Assembly (NCBI GenBank): GCA_963719025.1
Contig: CAVRBK010000042.1
Span: 7,594 to 71,593 of the forward strand
Origin: Thiosocius sp963719025
GTDB taxonomy: Bacteria > Pseudomonadota > Gammaproteobacteria > Chromatiales > Chromatiaceae
Length of the DNA: 64,000 nt
Direction: 5' to 3'
Under the pieces are notes generated by a model that ran no database searches, was not told where the DNA came from, and saw only the letters and a list, made by a program, of their open reading frames with translations. The translations under genes were made by a program, and so were the position numbers. Numbering within the stretch: the first letter of the stretch is position 1; the number at the start of each line of letters is the position of its first letter. Positions 10,825-20,367 of the stretch are shown piece by piece.

Positions 10825-12990
10825 ATGGACAAGCGTTATACCGTGCAGTTTTTCGGCACGGCGGCCGAGGGCGAGCGCCGCCTTGAGGTCATGCGCGAGG
10901 TGCAGCGCCTGCTCAAACTCGATACGCGGCAGCTGATCGCGTTGTTTGACGCATCGGATGGCGTCACCCTGCTCAACTCAGACAACCGCGAGCAGGCCGA
11001 CAGGATGGTCCGCTCCCTGACCTATTTCGGCGCCCGCTGCCGCCTGAAAGATGCCGAGGCGACCGAGACGCCGGACTGGGCGAGTTGGGAGCTGGTCGAC
11101 AAAAACGCCGAACAGGTTCATATCTTTCACTGCCGCGCCTGCGGCCACAGCATTCGACTACCGGTCCAGCAGGCCCTGCCGACAACCTGCCCGGAATGTG
11201 GCGTGGTCGCGGCCAAGTACGACCAGGTAGCGCAAAAAAAGCGCGAACGCGAGCGCATCAGGCAACGTATTCTGGCGGCCGAGCAGGCCAAGGCTGAAAA
11301 AGCCGGCCTGCGCGCACAGCAGGCGCGCGAAGACGCCCTGCGCAAACAGATCGAGGCCGAGGTGCGGCGCGAACTCGGCCTGCGCTATCGCCTCAACGCG
11401 CCGTGGAAATCGATCGCCGCCGCGGCGCTGTTGATCGCGGTGGGTGCCGCCGGTATGGGCACCTGGCTGAACATGCCCGATGCGGCCCTGCCCGGGGTGG
11501 TAACCGCCGACGCGGGCAACCGCGAATCCACCCATGTCTACCGTGACCTCGAACCGCAACAGACCCTGTACCTGGCCGACCGCCTGGTGCAACAGATCAC
11601 GGAACCCACCCCGGGTGACAACGCCAGGGAACCCGACGGCTCGGCTGTGGCAGCTCAGGATCCCGAGCCATGGCTGAACGCGCCAGCAACCGCGGCGGGC
11701 CGCGCGCTGCCCCACCCCGACGCCTCCGCCAACACCGCGTTGGTCGCCGGCAAGGCAGGCCGAACGATCGACGAGACGGTCGCCTTCTGGCTACGCACCA
11801 GCACCTCCGGCGCGTTGCACGCGCAGCGGGTGAGCCATCTGGCCAAGGCGCTGACGGATCAGGGACGTTTCGTCGAGGCGCTCGAGGCATCCGAACTGGC
11901 CGCCAGCGCGCCGCAACGACTGATGTTGCTGCGAGCGATCGTTTCCAGCGACCTGCCGACGGCGGATGCCGCGGTCGCACAACACCTGCAGCAAACCCAG
12001 GCAATGCGTCGCGAACAGCCGGTCATGCAGCGACTGGTCGACCTCATGGTGCTTGATCAACTGGCACGGGCCGATCGCCAGCCAGGTGGCGCGCGGCTGA
12101 CCAGGGCGGCGGTGTTTGACCTGCTCGATGCCCGGCAGGTAACGCCGGTCGATGCGATTGCCGTTTACGCACTGCTCGCGATGAATGCCGACAGGCTGCA
12201 GTATGACCGCACGGCCAGCGACTGGTTTGCCGCGGCCAATGCCCTGTTGCGCGACCTGCCCGGCGCCGAACAGCGACTGTCTGCCCTCGCCCATCTGGCT
12301 GTCGCCTACCAGGCCAGGGGCGATGCCGAGACCGCCCGAGCTATCGCCAAACGCATCCGTACCATCATGTTGAGTGTCGGCGAGCAGGGGCAACTGACCG
12401 ACGGGCTGGCGACAACGCTGAGCGATGCCTTTGCCGAGCTGCAGCTTTTCGACCAGGCGGTCGAGGCCGCAGACCTCGGCGCAGGCTCAACGCTGGCCAG
12501 CCAGCTGAGGCGGGCCGAACTGGCGACCCTGTTGGCCGGTCGCGGACAACGTTTCGCCGCCCGCGGGATTATCGCCACCCTCAGCGACCGGGCCGCCCGG
12601 GCCCGCAGCCGGGCACAGTGCGCGGCCATCGCCGGGTTGCAGGGAGATCGGCTCGAAGCCATGCGCATGATCGCGCGCAGCACGGCCGACACGCGCGGCC
12701 TGCCGTCGCTGCTCTCGCAGGCCATCCTCAGCGACCTGCCAAGCGAGCTGATGGCCGAATCCAGCGATTTCGCGACCGGTGAAACAACAGGCACTCTCCG
12801 CGGGGCTGCCAGCGCGCAGGCGGCCTCGCGCCTTGCGAAACTGGTCAGCAACAGCCGGAACTGGCAGCACCTGATGGCAGCCGTGGTGCGGGAGCGCGCT
12901 GGCGGGAACGATCCGGGCACCCACCCGCCGATCCGCGAGCAACTGGCATCCCTGCAGCGCGCTCACCACGAGGTCGCCTCGCTGCAGTGA
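10825..12990 (+). CDS. Zinc-ribbon, coiled-coil, single-pass membrane protein with helical-repeat domain
   Basis: 721 residues with no frame break, start ATG 10825. Parts seen: an N-terminal 80-residue alpha/beta domain; a zinc ribbon with C103-x2-C106 and C122-x2-C125 ('FHCRACGH', 'CPECGV'); a highly charged coiled coil at about 133-185; one transmembrane helix at about 195-215 ('SIAAAALLIAVGAAGMGTWL'); and a roughly 500-residue helical C-terminal part rich in paired helices of TPR/Sel1-like character, predicted to be on the far side of the membrane. I recognise no named family. The layout suggests a protein linking a cytoplasmic zinc-ribbon sensor to a periplasmic scaffold. Flanked by unrelated genes and apparently monocistronic. 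Confidence 0.75.
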   Translation: MDKRYTVQFFGTAAEGERRLEVMREVQRLLKLDTRQLIALFDASDGVTLLNSDNREQADRMVRSLTYFGARCRLKDAEATETPDWASWELVDKNAEQVHIFHCRACGHSIRLPVQQALPTTCPECGVVAAKYDQVAQKKRERERIRQRILAAEQAKAEKAGLRAQQAREDALRKQIEAEVRRELGLRYRLNAPWKSIAAAALLIAVGAAGMGTWLNMPDAALPGVVTADAGNRESTHVYRDLEPQQTLYLADRLVQQITEPTPGDNAREPDGSAVAAQDPEPWLNAPATAAGRALPHPDASANTALVAGKAGRTIDETVAFWLRTSTSGALHAQRVSHLAKALTDQGRFVEALEASELAASAPQRLMLLRAIVSSDLPTADAAVAQHLQQTQAMRREQPVMQRLVDLMVLDQLARADRQPGGARLTRAAVFDLLDARQVTPVDAIAVYALLAMNADRLQYDRTASDWFAAANALLRDLPGAEQRLSALAHLAVAYQARGDAETARAIAKRIRTIMLSVGEQGQLTDGLATTLSDAFAELQLFDQAVEAADLGAGSTLASQLRRAELATLLAGRGQRFAARGIIATLSDRAARARSRAQCAAIAGLQGDRLEAMRMIARSTADTRGLPSLLSQAILSDLPSELMAESSDFATGETTGTLRGAASAQAASRLAKLVSNSRNWQHLMAAVVRERAGGNDPGTHPPIREQLASLQRAHHEVASLQ

Positions 12991-13101
12991 ATGCGCGGCC
13001 GCAGTCGACCGGCTTGATCGCGCGCGCAGGCGATATCGCTTGAGCATGCCGCGGCCGCGGCCCAGAATCGACAGCGTACGTTCCAATCGGGCATCTTCGT
13101 C

Positions 13102-14232
13102 ATGTCATTACGCCAACTCTGCCAGATCCTCTTTTCCCTGACCCTCGGGTTTGCCGGCAGCGTGTCGGCCGCAGAGGTCGTGGTCAGCGAACAGGCCAGA
13201 TTCCGCGTCGAAACCGTTGCCGAGGGTCTCGAACATCCCTGGTCGGTCGCGTTTCTGCCCGGCGGTGGTTACCTCGTAACCGAGCGTCCCGGCCGCCTGC
13301 GCATGATCGATGCCAACGGCGAGTTGCTCGCGAGGCCGGTCGGCGGACTGCCGGCGATCCGGGCACACGGCCAGGGCGGTCTGCTCGACGTGGTCCTGCA
13401 CCCGGGGTTCGTCGAAAACCGCTGGGTGTACATCAGCTATGCCGAGGCCGGTGATGACGGCTTTGGTACCGCGGTGGCACGCGGGCGCCTGCGCGACGGC
13501 CGCCTGCACGACACGCAGGTGGTGTTCCGTATGACGCCCAAATCCACGCGCGGTCACCACTTTGGCTCGCGCCTGGTATTCGACCGCGAGGGTTACCTGT
13601 ATATCACCCTCGGCGATCGCGGCGATCGCCCGCGCGCGCAGGACCTGAACGACCATGCCGGTTCGGTGATCCGTCTGCACGATGACGGTCGGATACCCGC
13701 CGACAATCCCTTCGTCGATCGCAGCGACGTGAAACCGGAGATCTTCAGTTACGGACACCGCAATATACAGGGTGCCACGCTGCATCCCCGGAGCGGTCGC
13801 CTGTGGACCCACGAACACGGACCGCAGGGCGGCGACGAGATCAACCTGCCACGGGCCGGCATCAATCACGGCTGGCCGGTCATCACCTATGGCGTGAACT
13901 ACGGCAGCGGCACCCCGATTGGCGAAGGCACGCACAAACCAGGCATGGCCCAGCCGCTGTATTACTGGGTGCCGTCGATCGCCCCATCCGGCATGGCGTT
14001 CTATGATGGCGCCGCATTCCCTGGCTGGCAGGGCGATCTGTTTGTCGGCTCGCTGAAGTTCCGCCTGCTGGTTCGACTCGAACTCGACGATGAAGATGTT
14101 GTGCACGAAGAGCGGATGCTGCAGGGCGATGTCGGTCGCATCCGTGATGTCCGCCAGGGCCCTGACGGCCTTCTTTATCTGCTGACCGATGCAGACAACG
14201 GCGCCTTGCTGCGCCTTGTCCCGGTCAATTGA
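13102..14232 (+). CDS. PQQ-dependent sugar dehydrogenase (YliI/Asd-like), secreted
   Basis: Soluble periplasmic beta-propeller oxidoreductase of the aldose sugar dehydrogenase family, which uses PQQ to oxidise sugars. A signal peptide (ending 'GFAGSVSAAEVV') is followed by 'LEHPWSVAFLPGGGYLVTER', 'VALHPGF'-type blade motif, 'RIPADNPFV', 'SYGHRNIQGATLHP', 'WTHEHGPQGGDEINL', 'NHGWPVITYGVNYG' and 'SIAPSGMAFYDG', all standard for the family. 376 residues in one clean frame. No PQQ synthesis genes lie in the window. It overlaps no neighbour; the arfB start comes 11 bases after its stop. Confidence 0.9.
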   Translation: MSLRQLCQILFSLTLGFAGSVSAAEVVVSEQARFRVETVAEGLEHPWSVAFLPGGGYLVTERPGRLRMIDANGELLARPVGGLPAIRAHGQGGLLDVVLHPGFVENRWVYISYAEAGDDGFGTAVARGRLRDGRLHDTQVVFRMTPKSTRGHHFGSRLVFDREGYLYITLGDRGDRPRAQDLNDHAGSVIRLHDDGRIPADNPFVDRSDVKPEIFSYGHRNIQGATLHPRSGRLWTHEHGPQGGDEINLPRAGINHGWPVITYGVNYGSGTPIGEGTHKPGMAQPLYYWVPSIAPSGMAFYDGAAFPGWQGDLFVGSLKFRLLVRLELDDEDVVHEERMLQGDVGRIRDVRQGPDGLLYLLTDADNGALLRLVPVN

Positions 14233-14242
14233 CGGCAAGGCC

Positions 14243-14656
14243 ATGCTGCACATAAGCAACACGCTCTCACTGCAGGACGACGAACTCGACTGGCAGGCCA
14301 TCCGTGCCCAGGGCGCCGGTGGCCAGAACGTCAACAAGGTCTCGTCGGCCCTGCACCTGCGTTTTGATATCGCCCGCTCATCGCTGCCCGATGCGATCAA
14401 ACAACGCCTGTTGGCCTCACAGGATCAGCGGATCACCAAGGACGGCATTCTGGTGATCAAGGCGCAACGTTTCCGCACCCAGGAAAAGAACCGCGCGGAT
14501 GCCATCGAACGGCTGCGCGAGATGATCGTCGCGGCCGGCCGGGTCGCGAAGAAGCGCCGGCCGACCAAGCCAAGCCGGTCTTCGCAGAGTAAACGCATGG
14601 ATCGCAAGACCCAGCATGGGCGATTGAAGAAACTGCGACGCAGCCTCGACGACTGA
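14243..14656 (+). CDS. arfB: ArfB, alternative ribosome-rescue factor (peptidyl-tRNA hydrolase)
   Basis: Class-I-release-factor-like hydrolase (YaeJ) that frees ribosomes stalled without a stop codon. 137 residues, start ATG 14243. The catalytic GGQ lies in 'QGAGGQNVNKVSSAL' at about residues 26-28. The basic C-terminal tail ('AKKRRPTKPSRSSQ', 'RKTQHGRLKKLRRSL') is the part that enters the empty mRNA channel. The family's usual length is about 140. Start 11 bases after the preceding dehydrogenase. Confidence 0.93.
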   Translation: MLHISNTLSLQDDELDWQAIRAQGAGGQNVNKVSSALHLRFDIARSSLPDAIKQRLLASQDQRITKDGILVIKAQRFRTQEKNRADAIERLREMIVAAGRVAKKRRPTKPSRSSQSKRMDRKTQHGRLKKLRRSLDD

Positions 14657-14682
14657 AAGACGGCTGAACGACGGCTGAACGA

Positions 14683-15432
14683 CTACTGGCCGCCATACAG
14701 CCGGTGCACAGCATCGATCAGTATCCCCAGCGATATCACCCAAAGCGCCGCGCGCAGCATGCCCCGGTAGGTCTCCATCTCGACCTTCTTGCGCAGTCGG
14801 ATACCGAGCCAAAGGGCAGCGAGGATCAACGGCAGCGCCAGCAGTGCCAGCGATACCGTGTCGAACGAAAACGCACCCTGGCTGACGAAGCCGAGTATCT
14901 GACCGGACTTGCTGGTGATAAAGCTGAGATTGAAGGTCGCCACCATCAACGCCGCGGGCATCTGGGTGTACAGCGCGAAAGCAACAACCAATGGTGCAAA
15001 GATGTTGACCACACCGGCCAACAGGCCAAGCAACAGTCCGAACAGGGCCATGCCCCACTTCGGCACCCGCACCGGGCGCTCGCCACGATGCAGATGGTCA
15101 CTGACCAGGTAAGCGATCATCACGATCGCCAGCAGCAGACGAAACGGTTCCGGATCGACCTGCAACAGGATCTGGGTACCGATGAAACTGCCGACAATGG
15201 TGAAGGCCGGGATCGGCCAGTAATCGCGCAGGGCGGCACGCCAATGCGTTTCCGACAGGATGCTGACCAGGTTGATCGATACCGTCGGCACCAGGGTCAA
15301 CAGGATGGCCGTTCGCAGGTCGAAGCCAAACGCCAGCAGCGGTGTTGCCAGCAGTGGGAAGCCGAATCCGAAGGCGCCGTGAACGAACGCGGCCAGCAGG
15401 CTGACGAGTACGAAAAGCAGTTCGCTATTCAT
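14683..15432 (-). CDS. TauE/SafE (TSUP) family membrane transporter
   Basis: Inner-membrane protein of the sulfite-exporter TauE/SafE family, members of which move sulfite, sulfoacetate or other organosulfur anions. 249 residues, one frame, with seven or eight hydrophobic segments and the family repeat motif in 'AAFVHGAFGFGFPLLATPLL' (N-half) and 'LLGLLAGVVNIFAPLVVAFA' (C-half). In a sulfur oxidiser a role in sulfite export is tempting, but the family is broad and no sulfur gene is adjacent. Convergent with arfB, 26 bases apart; I see no clear terminator between. Confidence 0.85.
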   Translation of the reverse strand: MNSELLFVLVSLLAAFVHGAFGFGFPLLATPLLAFGFDLRTAILLTLVPTVSINLVSILSETHWRAALRDYWPIPAFTIVGSFIGTQILLQVDPEPFRLLLAIVMIAYLVSDHLHRGERPVRVPKWGMALFGLLLGLLAGVVNIFAPLVVAFALYTQMPAALMVATFNLSFITSKSGQILGFVSQGAFSFDTVSLALLALPLILAALWLGIRLRKKVEMETYRGMLRAALWVISLGILIDAVHRLYGGQ

Positions 15433-15624
15433 CCAGCAGGCAACACGGTTTGGGACCGACCAGGCACACCATCCGACGAGCCTAACCGATCCACAACGAC
15501 AACATCATTGGAAATAGCGCGAAGGTATTTCCTATTTTGTCAGGGCTGCAAAAAACCACCAAAAAGCGGCTAAGCTAAAAAGAAACGCCGAGACAAACAG
15601 CGAAAACTATAAAAGGTCAACTGT

Positions 15625-15891
15625 ATGTCTGTTACGTTTGAGAGCGCTACGCAAACGGATCGCCGCGGCAAGACGCCGCCGGTTCCACCTGACCTCGAAT
15701 CCCTGCTCAATCAGGATCAAAGGAACGCCCTGCGCAACATCGAAAACTTCGGATGGCAACTCGCCTTCGTTCGTCGACCGATGTTCGAGGCACCGTTGGT
15801 TGTCGTCGCCAGTCCCGACCAGCAGCGCTACGCGACCCTGGAAATCGATGGTGAGGTCAACATGGAACCGCAGCTGATACTGCGCCACTGA
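15625..15891 (+). CDS. Conserved-looking hypothetical protein, 88 residues
   Basis: Start ATG 15625 with AAAGG 8 bases upstream. The N-terminal 20 residues are polar, then 'LLNQDQRNALRNIENFGWQL' and 'AFVRRPMFEAPLVVVASPDQ' form an amphipathic helix and beta-strand pattern; the end 'YATLEIDGEVNMEPQLILRH' is beta-rich. No signal peptide, membrane segment or known motif. The preceding 190 bases are AT-rich relative to the rest and probably hold its promoter. Function not recognised. Confidence 0.65.
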   Translation: MSVTFESATQTDRRGKTPPVPPDLESLLNQDQRNALRNIENFGWQLAFVRRPMFEAPLVVVASPDQQRYATLEIDGEVNMEPQLILRH

Positions 15892-15926
15892 GCGGAAAAT
15901 CAGCCGAGCCCCGGCGGAACGCCGGA

Positions 15927-16472
15927 TCAGTCTTCTTTCAGCCGGGCCTGAATGCCCTCGACACCCAGCTCCCTGAGACGCGCCACGTTGCGCTCCGGGA
16001 TCTTCTCCGGGTCCGGATACGCCTGCAGCGCGGCCGCCAGTTCGGCCTCACGGATCAGGTGAAACATCGGAAAGGGCGATCTGTTGCTGAAGTTTGCCGG
16101 GTCATCGGCTGGCGCGTCGTCAAAACAATACGCCGGATGAAAGCTCGCCAACTGCACCATGCCGGCAAAGCCGCCATGTTCGATCGCCTGCTCGAGCATC
16201 TCCAGTACATCGAGATAGTCATCGAAGGACGCCAGGCCCTGCGGCACGATCAACAGCGCCGTCTCCTGCTCCCCGACGGGCGCAAGCAGCAGGCCCTCCA
16301 GGGTCTTGACGAAGGCCTGGTAGACAGCCTCATCGTCGCCCGTTTCGCACACGGTATAGGCAATGCGCCCGGCACTGAACGGCGCCGCGGCGAACGGACA
16401 CAGGCCCAGACCGATCACGATCCGCTGCAACCAGTGCCGGGTGTCGGCGACGACGTCTTCGCTGGAGATCAT
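15927..16472 (-). CDS. DUF1415 family protein
   Basis: 181 residues: 'TRHWLQRIVIGLGLCPFAAA' is the conserved N-terminal block of DUF1415, followed by 'LLIVPQGLASFDDYLDVLEM' and 'VQLASFHPAYCFDDAPADDP', also family-specific. Cytosolic and of unknown function; the conserved cysteines and histidines hint at metal or redox chemistry. Its ATG overlaps the stop of the MOSC gene upstream (ATGA, 16469-16472), so the two are translationally coupled. Confidence 0.88.
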   Translation of the reverse strand: MISSEDVVADTRHWLQRIVIGLGLCPFAAAPFSAGRIAYTVCETGDDEAVYQAFVKTLEGLLLAPVGEQETALLIVPQGLASFDDYLDVLEMLEQAIEHGGFAGMVQLASFHPAYCFDDAPADDPANFSNRSPFPMFHLIREAELAAALQAYPDPEKIPERNVARLRELGVEGIQARLKED

Positions 16473-17268
16473 TCGAGCACCTCGACCGGCATTCCCACCC
16501 TGAGTTCACCCTCACCATCCTGAATCAGGTTCTGGCCGAAGTAGATCTTGTTGTTGCGTTTTCGATAGGTCATCAGGGTACGCAGCGGCTCTGCCGCGCG
16601 CTCGGCAGTCGCGGGATCGATGGTCGGGATGATGCAACGCGAGCACGGCTTGACCACGCGAAAGATCAGATCGCCGATGCGGATACGTCGCCAGTCGTCC
16701 TCGGCATACGGCGCACAACCGTCGACCACCAGGTTCGGTCGAAAACGCAACATCTCGACAGGCTGATCGAGACGGCCGTTGAGATCATCCAGCGAGGCCT
16801 GCGAGATCAGCAGGAAAGGAAAGCCATCGGCGAACCCGACCTGATCGCCCTGCGCCGCATAGTCGGCATCGACCGCCCTGGTTCGGTCTGCCGGAAAACG
16901 TACCAGCCGGCAGGGCTGCTGCAGGAATTCGCTGAGCCAGGCATCCGCCAGGGGATCGACCCGGCGCGCCGCGACACTGTCGTGCCAGACGGTCACCTGA
17001 ACAGGCTCGCTGCCATCGTCGCGCACCTGCAGACTCGGGCATGCCGGGGGCCTGCAGGCGCAGCACACCATCGGCCGACAGCCCGGTGTCGACCAGGCAC
17101 ATCCGCGGCTGCTGACGCTGGGTCAGGAAGCGCCCCTGCCGCGTCGACCACCATCCACTCGCGATCAAAAAGAAAGCCTTTGCCGCCCACCTCGAGACCT
17201 TCGAAAGAGGCGCCGCGCAATGATTTGACCGGATAGCGGTACATGGCCTGCAGGGTTTCGCCCGTCAT
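16469..17268 (-). CDS. MOSC-domain protein, YcbX-like, frameshifted
   Basis: Molybdenum-cofactor sulfurase C-terminal-type protein with an N-terminal MOSC beta-barrel ('YRYPVKSLRGASFEGLEVGG' then 'GFLFDREWMVVDAAG') and a C-terminal MOSC domain ('VDPLADAWLSEFLQQPCRLV', 'VDGCAPYAEDDWRRIRIGD', 'FRVVKPCSRCIIPTIDPAT' with the conserved cysteine, and 'YFGQNL'). Relatives such as YcbX carry Mo-cofactor and reduce N-hydroxylated compounds. The start is ATG 17268 (MTGETLQAMYRYPVK). Two indels near 17140 and 17040 break the middle. No [2Fe-2S] domain is attached. Coupled to the downstream DUF1415 gene by ATGA. Confidence 0.85.
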
Positions 17269-17339
17269 CACTTTTCTCCTCAACTTTTGAACCCGACGGC
17301 CGCTGATCTTCGTTGACCAGAAACACCCACGGAGACGCC

Positions 17340-18434
17340 ATGGAACTCGCCCCGTATCTTCGCCTCATGGTACAGCGCAACGGCTCGGACCTGTATTTCA
17401 GTACGGGCGCCTGTCCCCACGTCAAGATAAACGGCCAGACGGCGGCGATCGGCGAGACCAAGCTTGAGCAGGGTGTCGTGTCGCAACTCGCCTATTCGAT
17501 CATGAGCGACGAGCAGATCCGTGAGTTCGAGGCGACCATGGAGTGCAACCTGGCCATCTCGGTCGCATCACTGGGCCGCTTCCGCGTCAACGTGTTTCGC
17601 CAGCGCGGCGATACCTCGATGGTGATCCGCTATATCAAGGGCGAGATCCCGAGCATCGAGGAACTGAACCTGCCGCAGACCCTGAAGAATCTGATCATGG
17701 AAAAGCGCGGACTGATCCTGGTGGTCGGCTCCACCGGCTCGGGCAAGTCCACCACCCTCGCCTCGATGATCGACTACCGCAACGAGAACACCACCGGCCA
17801 CATCCTGACGATCGAGGACCCGATCGAGTTTCTGCACCCGCACAAGAAATCGGTGGTCAACCAGCGCGAGATCGGTCTCGACTCGATGAGCTACGAAAAC
17901 GCGCTGAAAAACGCCATGCGCGAGGCACCGGATGTGATTCTGATCGGTGAGATCCGCGATGCCGCCACCATGCAGCACGCCATCGCCTACGCCGAGACCG
18001 GCCACCTCTGCCTGTCGACCCTGCACGCCAACAATGCCAACCAGGCGCTCGACCGCATCATCAACTTCTTCCCCGACAGCGCCCATCGGCAGCTGTACAA
18101 CGATCTGTCGCTGAACCTGAAGTCGGTGGTCTCGCAACGCCTGATCCCCACCAAGGATGGCGGAAGACGCGCCGCCGTCGAGATCCTGCTGCAGACCAGT
18201 TATGTCGCCGAACTGATCCAGAAGGGCAAGATCCACGACATCAAGGAGGCCATGGAACAGGGCGAGCAACGCGGCATGGTCACCTTCGACCAGTCGCTCT
18301 ACGATCTCTTTACCGAGGGCGCGATCAGCCTGGAAGAGGCGCTCAGCCACGCCGATTCACGCAACAACCTGGCGCTGCGCATCCGCCTGAATGTCGGCGG
18401 CAAAAAAGAAGCGGACGTACTCAACGTCGGTTGA
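17340..18434 (+). CDS. pilU: PilU, type IV pilus retraction ATPase
   Basis: PilT-like hexameric ATPase driving pilus retraction. 364 residues from the ATG at 17340; the in-frame ATG at 17313 lies 9 codons upstream and lacks the family start. Walker A is 'LVVGSTGSGKSTTLASMIDY', Asp box and Walker B 'HILTIEDPIEFLH' and 'APDVILIGEIRDAATMQHAI', His box 'CLSTLHANNANQALDRIINF'. The C-terminus 'RIRLNVGGKKEADVL' and the length favour PilU over PilT. PilU usually sits beside pilT; here it is alone. One clean frame. Confidence 0.92.
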   Translation: MELAPYLRLMVQRNGSDLYFSTGACPHVKINGQTAAIGETKLEQGVVSQLAYSIMSDEQIREFEATMECNLAISVASLGRFRVNVFRQRGDTSMVIRYIKGEIPSIEELNLPQTLKNLIMEKRGLILVVGSTGSGKSTTLASMIDYRNENTTGHILTIEDPIEFLHPHKKSVVNQREIGLDSMSYENALKNAMREAPDVILIGEIRDAATMQHAIAYAETGHLCLSTLHANNANQALDRIINFFPDSAHRQLYNDLSLNLKSVVSQRLIPTKDGGRRAAVEILLQTSYVAELIQKGKIHDIKEAMEQGEQRGMVTFDQSLYDLFTEGAISLEEALSHADSRNNLALRIRLNVGGKKEADVLNVG

Positions 18435-18527
18435 AGGGCAACGGCGATGCCGTTGGACTGAGCTGTTGCGAGCAGAGGCGTCACCCCCAAGCAGACGCTT
18501 CGGCATCATCCCGATCACACGCTTCGA

Positions 18528-18556
18528 CGTCATCCCTGCGCAGGCGAGGATCCGGA
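18528..18556. repeat. Degenerate REP-like element (GTCATCCC..GCAGGCG..GGATCC)
   Basis: The stretch CGTCATCCCTGCGCAGGCGAGGATCC is a diverged copy of the 'TTCCCGCGCAGGCGGGAA' palindrome seen intact at 54818-54839 and common as a dispersed repeat in proteobacteria. It lies in the 209-base gap between pilU and the alcohol dehydrogenase. Apart from this and a hairpin (18437-18455) the gap shows no gene. Confidence 0.5.
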
Positions 18557-18643
18557 GCTTGCCTGGGCGTCTCCCGGTTATCCCAGACAGCCGGCGATGG
18601 GTGATAATGCCGCCTTCTCCCCTTGCCGAGCCTGGTCATCAAC

Positions 18644-19841
18644 GTGAACCCTTTCAGTGCCTTCAATGTCGCGCGCCTGCCCGAGATCCGATTCGGCAGT
18701 GGCGTATTCGATGATCTGCCCGAATTGATCGAGGGCTATGGCCGACAGGTGTTGCTGGTCACCGGCAGCCGCTCGCTGCAGCAGACGCCGCGCTGGCAGA
18801 ACCTGATCGACGCGCTGGCCCACAAAGGCATCGCCTGGCAGCAGGTTATCGTCGATGGCGAGCCCTCGCCCGAGCTGGTCGATGACGCGGTCGCGCGCAT
18901 CACGCCAGCAAGCCGGACGCCGTCATCGGCATCGGCGGCGGCAGCGTACTGGATGCCGCCAAGGCCATCGCCGGCCTGCTGATTCCGCGGCAACAGCGTG
19001 CTCGATCACCTCGAAGGGCGTCGGTCGCGGCCTGCCCTACCAGGGACCGGCCGTGCCGTTCATCGCCGTACCGACCACGGCCGGCACCGGCAGCGAGGCG
19101 ACCAAGAACGCGGTGCTGTCGCGCCAGGGCGCCGACGGCTTCAAGAAATCGTTTCGCGACAACCGCCTGGTCGCCGAGATCGCGATCGTCGACCCGAGCC
19201 TGCTCGACAGCTGCCCGAAGGCGCTGATCGCCGCCAACGGCATGGATGCCTTCACCCAGTTGCTCGAATCCTACGTGTCGCTGCGCGCCAGCCCGTTCAC
19301 CGACGCACTGGCCTCATCGGCCATGCAGGCCTTCCGCGACGGCTTCTGGCCGGCCTGGACACCCGACGATCCGCTCGCCCAGCAGGGCTACCAGAAGATG
19401 GCCTATGCCTCGCTGTGCTCCGGGATCACCCTGGCGCAGTGCGGCCTGGGCTCGGTGCACGGCCTGGCATCGCCACTGGGTGCCTTCTTCCCGATCCCGC
19501 ACGGCGTGGTCTGCGGCACCCTGGTCGCCGCGGCAACCCGGGTCAACATCGACGCCCTGCGCCAGCGCGAGCCCGATCACCCGGCACTGCGCAAGTACGC
19601 CGAGGCCGGCATCCTGCTGAGCGGCCGGATGTTTACCAGCGAAGCGGCGGCCCAGGACGGCCTGGTCGAACTGCTGGAAGACTGGACCTCGCGGCTGTCG
19701 CTGCCGCGGCTCGGCGACTTCGGCATGCGCGAAGAGGATATCGGCCGCGTGGTCGCGAACTGTCGCGGCGGCAGCATGCAGACCAACCCGCTGGTGCTCA
19801 GCGACGCCGAACTGGCCGGGCTGCTGCGCAGTCGCCTCTGA
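18644..19841 (+). CDS. Iron-containing alcohol dehydrogenase, frameshifted
   Basis: NAD(P)-linked group III alcohol dehydrogenase. The N-terminus 'FNVARLPEIRFGSGVFDDLP' is followed by 'RQVLLVTGSRSL', the nucleotide loop 'VIGIGGGSVLDAAKAIAGLL' (readable across frames near 18920-18980), 'PFIAVPTTAGTGSEATKNAV' and the iron-site region 'GMDAFTQLLESYVS', 'GLGSVHGLASPLGAFFPIPH' and 'HGVVCG' with family histidines. Frame changes near 18905 and 18987. Either GTG 18644 or TTG 18623 could start it; GTG is preferred because the similarity begins there. About 395 residues. The substrate is unknown. Confidence 0.88.
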
Positions 19842-19893
19842 TCACACCGACAACGCCAACTCGACCACGACCCAGCAATCGGGCAGACCGCAG

Positions 19894-20361
19894 ATGACCA
19901 TCGTCCAGGATCTCTACAATATCTACGACAAGGAACAGGCCAAGTACCGGGCGCGCAAGTCCTCGCAAGGCCAGTTGCTGATCGAAATGCAGCACAACCT
20001 GGCTTTCCTGCGCGAGGGACTGCGTGAATCGCTCGACCAGCGCGCCATCATCGATGGCCTGGAAACCGTCCAGTACGTCAATGCCGGCAAGGCGGGCCTG
20101 AACCTCAACAGCCTGCAAAAGAAGACGCTCGAGCGCGCTACCTATGCCGCCATCCGCGAGTTCGAGCGTTACCGCAGCTGGCACACTGCCAAGCTGATCG
20201 AGAACGTCTATGAACGGATCGCGACACTCAAAAAACTGGCGGCCAGATCGTCAGCCATCGATCTCACGACGCGCCTGCGCAACCTGTTCAAGCTGATGAT
20301 GGTGCTGGTCGCCCATATCCAGGGACGCCAGCTCAAGCCGATCGACAAGGCCAAACCGTAG
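19894..20361 (+). CDS. Helical hypothetical protein, 155 residues
   Basis: Start ATG 19894. Predominantly alpha-helical and basic: 'LYNIYDKEQAKYRARKSSQG', 'MQHNLAFLREGLRESLDQRA', 'KTLERATYAAIREFERYRSW'. No signal peptide, transmembrane helix or cysteine cluster. Encoded 52 bases after the alcohol dehydrogenase and convergent with the Slp lipoprotein gene (6 bases between stops). I do not recognise a family; the helical bundle could be a regulator or scaffold. Confidence 0.6.
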   Translation: MTIVQDLYNIYDKEQAKYRARKSSQGQLLIEMQHNLAFLREGLRESLDQRAIIDGLETVQYVNAGKAGLNLNSLQKKTLERATYAAIREFERYRSWHTAKLIENVYERIATLKKLAARSSAIDLTTRLRNLFKLMMVLVAHIQGRQLKPIDKAKP

Positions 20362-20367
20362 CGCGGA

